Source: Prochlorococcus sp. scB245a_520K10
Lineage (GTDB): Bacteria > Cyanobacteriota > Cyanobacteriia > PCC-6307 > Cyanobiaceae
DNA: 64,000 nucleotides
Direction: 5' to 3'
NCBI GenBank assembly: GCA_000634515.1
Contig: JFNU01000202.1
Location: 124,001 to 188,000 of the forward strand
Of the stretch, positions 36,528-44,049 are shown one piece after another (the stretch's first letter is position 1; every line of letters begins with the position of its first letter). The translations under genes and the position numbers were made by a program. The notes under the pieces were generated by a model, which made no database searches, was not told the origin of the DNA, and worked only from the letters and a program-made list of their open reading frames with translations.

Positions 36528-37238
36528 CTAGGTCTCAGTGCTTCCTTTCCTTACTTTTTTTGTAATGTAGTTAAATACAATCTTGCCTAAAACTGCAATC
36601 AAGTTACCTTCAAGCTCCTTAAACATTTTCATATTGTAAGTAAAAGCTTGATTAGCTTCATCAATAATTTGATCAGCAGTCTTTTGATTTATTGGAAGTT
36701 GATTCAAAGTTAGGGAATATTCTTCCTTGAATTTCTTTTCGTCAGCAATTAATTCAAACTCATAAAAATTTAAACCATCATTTCCTTGCAAATTTAATGC
36801 TTTTTTAGCGATCCTTTTCAAAATTTGTCCCCCAGATAAATCTCCTATATAGCGAGTGTAGTGGTGACCAACCAATAGCTCTGGTGATTTTTTTGCGACC
36901 TCTCGGATTCTTTCAACGTATTCTTTTGCTGAGTGAGAAATATTAATTTCATTCTTCCAGTTATCACCAAAATAAAATTTAAGATCATTTTCAAGAGTTT
37001 CTTTCCTGAATAATGATTTAAAACCAATAGGTTTTATTACTGGATGTTCCTCATTAACCAATCTTTCAATTTCATCTTCCATAGCCTCATAAACAAAATA
37101 TAAATCACTAATTAATTTTCTATAAGATTTTTTTTCAACAACTCCTTTTAAAAAACAAGCCACAAAGCCAGTATTTTCTGCCATAGTGTGGGATTTTTTC
37201 GTCCCTTCTCTTAGTTGTCCTGCAAGAGCGACTGCCAT
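36528..37238 (-). CDS. ho1: Heme oxygenase
   Basis: Heme oxygenase, 236 aa, opens heme to biliverdin IXalpha with ferredoxin as electron donor. The proximal histidine is in EGTKKSHTMAENTGFVACF near residue 17. The distal helix includes the GDLSGGQILKRIAKKAL signature near 130. It is the first gene of the operon with pebA and pebB and supplies their substrate. The start is ATG (MAVALAGQLREGTKKSH), a typical cyanobacterial HO1 start. Confidence 0.97.
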   Translation of the reverse strand: MAVALAGQLREGTKKSHTMAENTGFVACFLKGVVEKKSYRKLISDLYFVYEAMEDEIERLVNEEHPVIKPIGFKSLFRKETLENDLKFYFGDNWKNEINISHSAKEYVERIREVAKKSPELLVGHHYTRYIGDLSGGQILKRIAKKALNLQGNDGLNFYEFELIADEKKFKEEYSLTLNQLPINQKTADQIIDEANQAFTYNMKMFKELEGNLIAVLGKIVFNYITKKVRKGSTET

Positions 37239-37295
37239 ATATTTTGAATTAATTTTGTATTTGTCTTTAATTTACAAGAAAAATACATAAAACAG

Positions 37296-37724
37296 CTAAT
37301 TTTTGTTACCGGCGGATGTTGTAGAGAATAACTTATAAAGTTCTTTACAAACCAAAAAAAGATTATCTTTTTGTTCCTTTTGAGGTAAATGAGTACCAGT
37401 CATTTCCCACTCCCCAACAGTAGCAACTCTCCATCTCTCGGAGGGAACAATCATCCCTCGCATTATAATTCCTAACAATTTTGGGACGCTGTCATTATTA
37501 TTCTCAATTCTTAATTGTAAGAGTATTGCTCTACATTCAATAAGAGGACTCCAACCAGGGAAATGAAACGCAAAATCAATAGTATCTTGCATGGATTCAT
37601 TATTTGAATTTTCCCAGGGACTAAAGTTAACGCTGGCATCTGGAAAATATTTCCGAAACAAAGATGCAGTAGAAGCAATTTTATTAGCTATTTCAACATT
37701 ACTTACATTTGAACTCGCATTCAT
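37296..37724 (-). CDS. Conserved cyanobacterial protein of unknown function
   Basis: A 142-aa soluble protein without signal or membrane segment. The central tryptophan-rich region (SPWENSNNESMQDTIDF, FHFPGWSPLIECRAIL, SERWRVATVGEWEMTGTHLP) looks well folded and conserved in style, but I do not recognise the family. It lies 57 bases upstream of ho1 on the same strand, so it may share that transcript. A link to bilin synthesis is only a guess from position. Confidence 0.7.
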   Translation of the reverse strand: MNASSNVSNVEIANKIASTASLFRKYFPDASVNFSPWENSNNESMQDTIDFAFHFPGWSPLIECRAILLQLRIENNNDSVPKLLGIIMRGMIVPSERWRVATVGEWEMTGTHLPQKEQKDNLFLVCKELYKLFSTTSAGNKN

Positions 37725-37935
37725 AAATAGCTGAGTATTTTTTTGAAAATGACATAATTTCCCATAGCTTGCTTATTAACTACTTTTTCTTTTAATAAAG
37801 ATGTTGAAATGCTGATCAAGAAAGTATTCTCTATTCACATTTGAATAATAAATTTCTAGCTTTTAAAGAAAATAACTCATCGCAAATTACAATACGAAAA
37901 ACTTCAATGAGTTATCTTCGTTTTTATTAAATACT
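37725..37935. other. Divergent intergenic region upstream of icd
   Basis: A 211-base gap between the conserved protein gene and icd, which diverge. It should contain promoters for both. In other cyanobacteria icd is controlled by NtcA, but I found no convincing GTA-N8-TAC site here. No ORF or strong hairpin was seen. Confidence 0.5.
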
Positions 37936-39360
37936 ATGCCAAATTTTGAAAAATTAAATTTACCTACTGAAGGAGAGATAATAACTTTTGATCAGGGCAA
38001 GCCGAAAGTTCCCAATAATCCAATCGTGCCATTTATTAGGGGTGATGGAACTGGAGTTGATATATGGCCAGCAACTCAAATTGTTCTTGATGCAGCAATT
38101 AAAAAAAGCTATGGAGATGAAAGAAAAATTAATTGGTTTAAAGTCTATGCAGGAGATGAAGCATGTGAAATTTATGGCACATATAACTATTTACCTCAAG
38201 ATACTATTGAAGCAATTAAACACTTCGGTGTAGCAATCAAAGGTCCTTTAACAACTCCCATCGGGGGAGGTATTAGATCGCTTAATGTTGCATTAAGACA
38301 AATATTTGATTTATACAGCTGTGTTAGACCATGCAGATATTATTCAGGAACTCCAAGCCCTCACAAAAACCCTCAAAATTTGGACGTGATTGTTTATAGA
38401 GAAAATACTGAGGACATATACATGGGAATTGAATGGGAAGCCGAAGACCATAATTGTCTTGAATTAATTAATCACTTAAATAAAGTCGTAATACCAAATA
38501 GTAAAAATTTGAAAAATAGGTCAATTCCAAAAGGGTCTGGAATTGGAATAAAACCAGTTAGTAAATCAGGTAGCCAAAGGCATATTAGAAAGGCTATTGA
38601 ACATGCAAAAAGATTATCAGGAGATAAAAGGCATGTGACTCTGGTACATAAAGGTAACATCATGAAATATACCGAAGGTGCTTTTAGAGATTGGGGATAT
38701 GAATTGGCAGTGAATGAATTTAGAGAAGACTGCATTACGGAACGAGAAAGTTGGATTTTAGATAATATCCAGAAAAATCCAGAAATTACAATTGAAAATA
38801 ATGCACGAAAAATCGAACCAGGTTTTGACAAGCTTACCAATAATAAAAAGGCATTTATTTGCGAAGAAATTAAAGAAGTTATTACCTCAATATCGCATTC
38901 TCATGGAGAAGGTAAATGGCAAGAACTAATTCTTGTAGATGATCGGATAGCTGATAGTATATTTCAACAAATTCAAACTAGACCTCAAGAATATTCAATT
39001 CTTGCAACATTGAATCTGAATGGTGACTATGTTTCTGATGCAGCTGCAGCAATAGTCGGTGGCCTAGGTATGGCACCTGGAGCAAATATTGGTGATAATG
39101 CAGCAATTTTCGAAGCAACGCACGGTACTGCGCCAAAACATGCAGGTTTAAATAAAATTAATCCAGGATCAGTAATTCTTAGTGGTGTTATGATGCTTGA
39201 GTATTTTGGTTGGGATGAAGCAGCTAACTTAATTACTGCGGGTTTAAGTAAGGCAATAGAGCAAAAAAAAGTCACCTATGATCTTGCACGTTTAATGGAA
39301 CCTAAAGTAGAACCACTATCCTGCAGTAATTTTGCAGAAGAAATCATATCAAATTTCTAA
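37936..39360 (+). CDS. icd: Isocitrate dehydrogenase (NADP-dependent)
   Basis: Icd, 474 aa, the cyanobacterial long form, oxidises isocitrate to 2-oxoglutarate, the carbon skeleton for ammonia assimilation and the nitrogen-status signal. Visible motifs are FIRGDGTGVDIWPAT, GPLTTPIGGGIRSLNVALRQ (substrate serine), VYRENTEDIYMGIEWE and IGDNAAIFEATHGTAPKHAG (cofactor loop). It is transcribed alone and ends three bases from a convergent sugar-acid kinase gene. Confidence 0.97.
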   Translation: MPNFEKLNLPTEGEIITFDQGKPKVPNNPIVPFIRGDGTGVDIWPATQIVLDAAIKKSYGDERKINWFKVYAGDEACEIYGTYNYLPQDTIEAIKHFGVAIKGPLTTPIGGGIRSLNVALRQIFDLYSCVRPCRYYSGTPSPHKNPQNLDVIVYRENTEDIYMGIEWEAEDHNCLELINHLNKVVIPNSKNLKNRSIPKGSGIGIKPVSKSGSQRHIRKAIEHAKRLSGDKRHVTLVHKGNIMKYTEGAFRDWGYELAVNEFREDCITERESWILDNIQKNPEITIENNARKIEPGFDKLTNNKKAFICEEIKEVITSISHSHGEGKWQELILVDDRIADSIFQQIQTRPQEYSILATLNLNGDYVSDAAAAIVGGLGMAPGANIGDNAAIFEATHGTAPKHAGLNKINPGSVILSGVMMLEYFGWDEAANLITAGLSKAIEQKKVTYDLARLMEPKVEPLSCSNFAEEIISNF

Positions 39361-39362
39361 TT

Positions 39363-40712
39363 CTAAAAATTATTTTTATTTTCAAAAACTTTCCAAATGT
39401 TAACTAGTGAATCTTTAGTGCCAATGTTTCCAGGATGAGTAACAATAGGAAGACTCGTATTATTTTTTAAGTTGTAAGTCACCACTGAAATGCCTGTCAA
39501 AATTTGTCCCTCAAGATAAACATAATCTGCATTAAGTCCATTACTAAGAATCACATTTGTTGTTATTCCACCTTTTGAAATCAAATATCCTATTTCATAC
39601 TTTAAATCTGCGACTAATTCAGCAATAAAATGAGCAAGTGAATTATAGAAATTAAATTGTTCAGAATAATCTAAGGACATAAATTTTCTTGAAGTAAACA
39701 ATACAGGAGTTCTTCCTTTTTCAAAAGAAAATCTAATTTCTTTCAAAAATTTCTTTTTAAATAAATTCCTTAGCCTATGATAATTCCCTGATGAAGTAAT
39801 TTTAAAGAATTCAAAAACATCTAATTCAATTGGATTGCAATTACTTATCTCTAATAAATTTTTCAATTGTATTGTTGAAAGTTCCACATAGGATCCAACA
39901 ATTATCAGTCCTGGGAGAAAACTCTTGTTTTTACTTCTTAGTCTTAAATTAGAGAAAAATGTCTCACACTCAGAGAAGCTTTTTTTCTCAGAAATTGAAC
40001 TTATAAAACTTGCTGCAGTTCGAAAAAGAAATTTTTTTTGTTTAGTTAATTTTTTAATTACTGAAGAAAATTTTTCTAGTTGAGAATAATTTTCTATATC
40101 TACAATTACATGTTTATTATTCTTCAAGTTCTTAAGTGTTTTAAAAACAATATTATTTTCTTCATCATTTAGAATTTCGATATCTGACAATAAAATATTT
40201 TGAATATCTTCTAAATTTATTTGCGATTTACTCTTCTGAAATAAAAGATTCTTGACATTACTTGTCTCAAATCCAAAAATTTTATCTCTTGCAAAAATTG
40301 TTTGATTTATAGGGGTTTTATCAACAAAATGTGATCCATTAACTGTTAATCTTTTACCTTCTATAAAAGCTGGAATATGAAAAGTAGCATCAAAAGGACC
40401 TAAGCAACTATTTAGGGCGTTTGGCTCTAAAAAGTTATGTCCTCGAAGAGTAGAGTCTCCTCTACTTATAAAAATAATTTCTTCTTCAGAAGCTTGAGAA
40501 GCTATAACGGTCTTAAGATTTTTGCAAATTTCCTCTATTATTAATTTCGCATCATTTTCCGATAGTGACCTTGTATTAGCCAAAATAAAAAATAAATTAG
40601 ATTTAGATTCAAAACCTTTTACTAAAGTTGAGCAGTCCCACTTAAGAAGTAATAAACAATCATGCACAGTTTGAGAACCTGTTGGATCATCATCTATAAC
40701 AACAAATTTCAT
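39363..40712 (-). CDS. Four-carbon acid sugar kinase family protein (DUF1537/OtnK)
   Basis: A 449-aa protein starting VIDDDPTGSQTVHDCLLLL, the hallmark of the OtnK/DtnK family that phosphorylates acids such as erythronate or threonate. Further conserved parts are ISRGDSTLRGHNFLEP and HIPAFIEGKRLTVNGSHFV in the N-domain, and the nucleotide-binding C-domain with ISKGGITTNVILSNGL and VTHPGNIGTKDSL. Characterised members sit with an oxidising dehydrogenase (PdxA2) and an isomerase; none is next to this one, so the substrate is open. It is followed on the same strand by nothing close. Confidence 0.85.
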   Translation of the reverse strand: MKFVVIDDDPTGSQTVHDCLLLLKWDCSTLVKGFESKSNLFFILANTRSLSENDAKLIIEEICKNLKTVIASQASEEEIIFISRGDSTLRGHNFLEPNALNSCLGPFDATFHIPAFIEGKRLTVNGSHFVDKTPINQTIFARDKIFGFETSNVKNLLFQKSKSQINLEDIQNILLSDIEILNDEENNIVFKTLKNLKNNKHVIVDIENYSQLEKFSSVIKKLTKQKKFLFRTAASFISSISEKKSFSECETFFSNLRLRSKNKSFLPGLIIVGSYVELSTIQLKNLLEISNCNPIELDVFEFFKITSSGNYHRLRNLFKKKFLKEIRFSFEKGRTPVLFTSRKFMSLDYSEQFNFYNSLAHFIAELVADLKYEIGYLISKGGITTNVILSNGLNADYVYLEGQILTGISVVTYNLKNNTSLPIVTHPGNIGTKDSLVNIWKVFENKNNF

Positions 40713-40725
40713 AAGTATTGCATAA

Positions 40726-41580
40726 TTACTTAAAGTATTTTATTTGTATTGAGGCATCAAAAGTCTGCCTATCATTTGCAGGAATCACAATGTTTCTAAA
40801 TCCATCAACAAAAGAATTTCGAGGACTAGTCCAAGGTTCAAGACATATCATTCTTCTTGGTGGATCACTCCAAATAACGCCTAAGTCAAAAGGATATGAA
40901 TGATTTAAAGTTACCTCTCTTTTAAAAACTTTATCTCGAAAGGCACTCTTACCGGAAGTATACATAAGTAGATCAACTCCTAAATGAATATTTTTTAATT
41001 CATCCAAAGTATTACTTATAATGTTTTTCTGTTGATTCTGACAATTAAGTGGATACCCAAAGAACTCCAAATTTTTGTAATCTGAAACATTGAAATAAGG
41101 ATGTAATCCAAAATTTATAGGCATACTAGTGTCTGTTTTATTATAAATCGTAATTTCAAATTCTAAACAGTTAACTTTTAATTTAACTTCTATTTTTAAT
41201 GCAAAATCGAAAGGATAATATTTTTTGGTTTTTTTAGATTCATTTAATAATAAGCATAAAGATTGTTTATTTTGATTAAACGAGCATTGCCATTGCAAAT
41301 CCCTTGCGAAACCATGTTGTGTTAATTGCAAATAATCTTTGCCAAATACTGAACTAGAGGTACTGAGATTTCCACAAATTGGAAACAAGATTGGAATTCC
41401 TCCCCTAATACTTTTTGTCTTATCCATAAATCTTTTTTCATCGAAATACAGTATCTCTTTACCATCCGAAACCCAATTTGTAATGACACCTCCTCTTTCA
41501 GGACAAAATTTAATATAGTTATTTTGATCTAATTGAAAGACAAAAATTTCTTGGTCTTTATTAGATAATTTAATTTGCAC
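40726..41580 (-). CDS. Aldose-1-epimerase / glucose-6-phosphate mutarotase-like
   Basis: A 284-aa beta-sandwich epimerase of the galactose mutarotase superfamily. SIRGGIPILFPICGNLS carries the substrate arginine. The catalytic His is in PINFGLHPYFNV, and the general base glutamate is in MICLEPWTSPRNSF. This pattern is closer to the hexose-6-phosphate mutarotase (YeaD) branch. It probably equilibrates sugar anomers around glycogen and glucose metabolism. It lies 13 bases upstream of the DUF1537 kinase on the same strand and nine bases after the hydrolase gene, so all three look like one operon. Confidence 0.87.
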   Translation of the reverse strand: MQIKLSNKDQEIFVFQLDQNNYIKFCPERGGVITNWVSDGKEILYFDEKRFMDKTKSIRGGIPILFPICGNLSTSSSVFGKDYLQLTQHGFARDLQWQCSFNQNKQSLCLLLNESKKTKKYYPFDFALKIEVKLKVNCLEFEITIYNKTDTSMPINFGLHPYFNVSDYKNLEFFGYPLNCQNQQKNIISNTLDELKNIHLGVDLLMYTSGKSAFRDKVFKREVTLNHSYPFDLGVIWSDPPRRMICLEPWTSPRNSFVDGFRNIVIPANDRQTFDASIQIKYFK

Positions 41581-41589
41581 AATTATTAA

Positions 41590-42489
41590 TTAAAGAGAAT
41601 CAACCCAATCCAAAATATGCTGATTCACTAGTTCAGGTATTTCATCATGAGGACAATGTCCAGCATCAAGAATGATTTCTTTTGTATTCTTTGGTGTAAA
41701 TTTTTTATATAGATTTCTTTTTTTTGGAGTGTTCATCCAAGGATCTTTGCCTCCCCAGAGCAGTAATAATGGTGAATCGAGTTTTGCGAATAACTTATCC
41801 AAAGGCAATCCCTGAGGGCCTGATGGGTTAAATACACTTCTAAAAACATTAAAAGCTCCGTAATCAAGCGAAGGTTTTCTTATTGACTCAACTAAAAAAT
41901 TATCAACATTTTTTTTATCAACATAAACTTGATTCAAAGTTTTTTTAATATTTTTTGGATTTCTCATATTCTCAAAAATCAAACGTTGAAGGACAATATT
42001 TTTCAAAAATATGCCAGCTACTGTTTCAATTGAAGTTTGCAACATATTTTTCTTTATAGTTTTTTCTTCACTAAAATATCCTGCAGCATTAAGCAATATC
42101 ACTCCTGCATTTAGTTCATTTAATTCTGAACCAGCTGCTAATGCTGCATAACCACCTAATGAATTTCCAACAACAATTGTAGGTTTTTTTATTTTCTCTT
42201 TTACATAGGCTACAACCTGATCTTTCCATAAAGATCCTGAGTATTCAACATCTTGAGGCTTAGGACTTTTTCCAAACCCGAGTAGATCCATAGCATGAAC
42301 TTCATATTTGTTACTCAAAATAGGAATATTGAATCTCCAATGATCCGTAGAAGCCCCGAAACCATGAATTAATAAAATTGCACATTCTTTTGATATTTGC
42401 TCAGGCTTAGCAGAAACCGTATGTATTGGGTAATTTAAAAAATTCCAGTCAAAATTTACATCACTATCTATAAGAGCTGATTGTTCCAT
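41590..42489 (-). CDS. Alpha/beta hydrolase
   Basis: A 299-aa alpha/beta hydrolase. The oxyanion-hole strand is LLIHGFGASTDHWRFN near residue 40. The nucleophile elbow is VVGNSLGGYAAL near 107, with Ser. The acid is in LLLWGGKDPWMN, and the catalytic His in LDAGHCPHDEIPELV. Cyanobacterial relatives include pheophytinase-like and haloalkane dehalogenase-like enzymes. The substrate cannot be told. It has no signal peptide. It heads a probable operon with the mutarotase and the sugar-acid kinase. Confidence 0.88.
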   Translation of the reverse strand: MEQSALIDSDVNFDWNFLNYPIHTVSAKPEQISKECAILLIHGFGASTDHWRFNIPILSNKYEVHAMDLLGFGKSPKPQDVEYSGSLWKDQVVAYVKEKIKKPTIVVGNSLGGYAALAAGSELNELNAGVILLNAAGYFSEEKTIKKNMLQTSIETVAGIFLKNIVLQRLIFENMRNPKNIKKTLNQVYVDKKNVDNFLVESIRKPSLDYGAFNVFRSVFNPSGPQGLPLDKLFAKLDSPLLLLWGGKDPWMNTPKKRNLYKKFTPKNTKEIILDAGHCPHDEIPELVNQHILDWVDSL

Positions 42490-42532
42490 TTATTGAAAAA
42501 CTTATGTTAGTTGATTCTAATAGACTAATTTC

Positions 42533-43900
42533 CTAAAGAAGACCCACAGGATCAGCTGCAACATCATCTGAAATTTTATTGCCATCATTAGGGGGCTTAT
42601 CTTTTAGAACAATTCTCAAGAGAACAGGCGCTAGAAATGTAGTTCCAATAACCATTAATAAAATAGCTGCTTCAAGAGAAGGAGTTAGCAACTTAGCGCT
42701 TGTTCCAAGACCAAGGAAAATTAAACCAACCTCTCCTCTAGGCATCATACCCAAACCTACAACTAATCTATTAGTAGGTTTATCACTTGAAAATACCCAT
42801 CCAGCTGCAATTTTTCCAATAATCGCAACAACTAACAAAAATCCTGCAACTACAAGAGCTGATCTACTTGTTGGATCAAGTGGATTGATAACTGATAAAT
42901 CCATTCCAGCTCCAACTAATACAAAGAAAATAGTTGCAAATAAGGAAACTAAAGGTAAAACAGATTGTTGTATTGCATGATTATTTTTAGAACTACTAAG
43001 AATCAATCCAGCTGCAAAAGCACCTAAAGCTGCTTCTAATCCAATGGCTGTTGCTACAAAACAACATAATACAAGTATCACAAAAGATGCCACTACTACA
43101 GCTCCAGGGGCTTTCAATCTATCTAGTAACCAATCAAATCCTGGAGCTGCTGTTCGACTTAATGCGATAGCAGCAATAACAAATACTACTGCCGCCGCAA
43201 CTAATTTAACAATAGGAGCAATTTCTAAAGAACCTCCTGCAGCAAGAGCCACAACAACTGCCAGAATAACAATTCCCAAAATGTCGTCTAGCACAGCAGC
43301 ACCAATAACAATTTGTCCTTCTCTAGTTTTCAAATATCCTAATTCACCGAAAACACTTGCAGTAATTCCTATACTTGTTGCCGTCATAGATGCTCCAGCA
43401 AAAACTGCTGGAATTAGATCTACTTGGAAAATAAACATTAGTCCAAGAGTTCCAAAGGCAAACGGTAAAATTACCCCGGCCATAGCAACAGTAAAAGCCT
43501 GAGCACCGACAGCTACCAATTCCTCTAACTCACTTTCTAATCCTGTTAAAAATAAAAGTGCATATAGACCAAGTGTTGCTACTGCTTGGAGGGATGGAAA
43601 ACTTTCGAAATAAACATCAGGTACTGCTTCCGGGGGAATTGAAGCTAATGAACTGATAACATTTACAAGTCCTTCATTTAATTCGGTTCCAGCTGAGGGG
43701 GGTATTAATAAATGGAATCCTGATGCTCCTATTACAACCCCAGCAAGAAGCTCACCTACAATCGTTGGTAAACTTAGTCTTACTAATACTTCTGCTAATG
43801 CCCTTGCTGCTAAAAATATCAATAGAAATCTTATAACTCCGATCAAAGTTTCAGCAACTTCTAAATCATGCGCACTTAATTCAGCAAGTAAAGAGTACAT
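42533..43900 (-). CDS. CPA2-family sodium/proton antiporter
   Basis: A 455-aa membrane protein with about 12 hydrophobic helices. The ion-binding double aspartate lies in VIGAAVLDDILGIVIL near residue 205, as in the NapA/KefB-type CPA2 exchangers. The early helix LVRLSLPTIVGELLAGVVIGA is also typical. No C-terminal TrkA-N domain is present, so it resembles simple Na+/H+ exchangers rather than Kef channels. In the ocean it would remove sodium or adjust pH. It follows the convergent-facing gap before glgP, from which it diverges. Confidence 0.9.
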   Translation of the reverse strand: MYSLLAELSAHDLEVAETLIGVIRFLLIFLAARALAEVLVRLSLPTIVGELLAGVVIGASGFHLLIPPSAGTELNEGLVNVISSLASIPPEAVPDVYFESFPSLQAVATLGLYALLFLTGLESELEELVAVGAQAFTVAMAGVILPFAFGTLGLMFIFQVDLIPAVFAGASMTATSIGITASVFGELGYLKTREGQIVIGAAVLDDILGIVILAVVVALAAGGSLEIAPIVKLVAAAVVFVIAAIALSRTAAPGFDWLLDRLKAPGAVVVASFVILVLCCFVATAIGLEAALGAFAAGLILSSSKNNHAIQQSVLPLVSLFATIFFVLVGAGMDLSVINPLDPTSRSALVVAGFLLVVAIIGKIAAGWVFSSDKPTNRLVVGLGMMPRGEVGLIFLGLGTSAKLLTPSLEAAILLMVIGTTFLAPVLLRIVLKDKPPNDGNKISDDVAADPVGLL

Positions 43901-44049
43901 TTAAGTGTAAAAATAAACTATCTAATTGGAAGATAGTTTATTGAGGGCCCACTTTAAGTAATATGTAAGAAAAAAGCAAAAATACTCAACAAGTGTGGAT
44001 CTGAAGTTACAACAAAGAAATTTTCTAAAAAATGGCTATTGTCTAATAT

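Noticed and set aside
37725-37935. NtcA site before icd
   Set aside because: Searched for GTA-N8-TAC; only partial matches in AT-rich DNA without a properly spaced -10.
42579-43502. Two long plus-strand frames opposite the CPA2 antiporter
   Set aside because: They are rich in Thr, Ala and Ile as expected from the antisense of a hydrophobic membrane protein, and match nothing.
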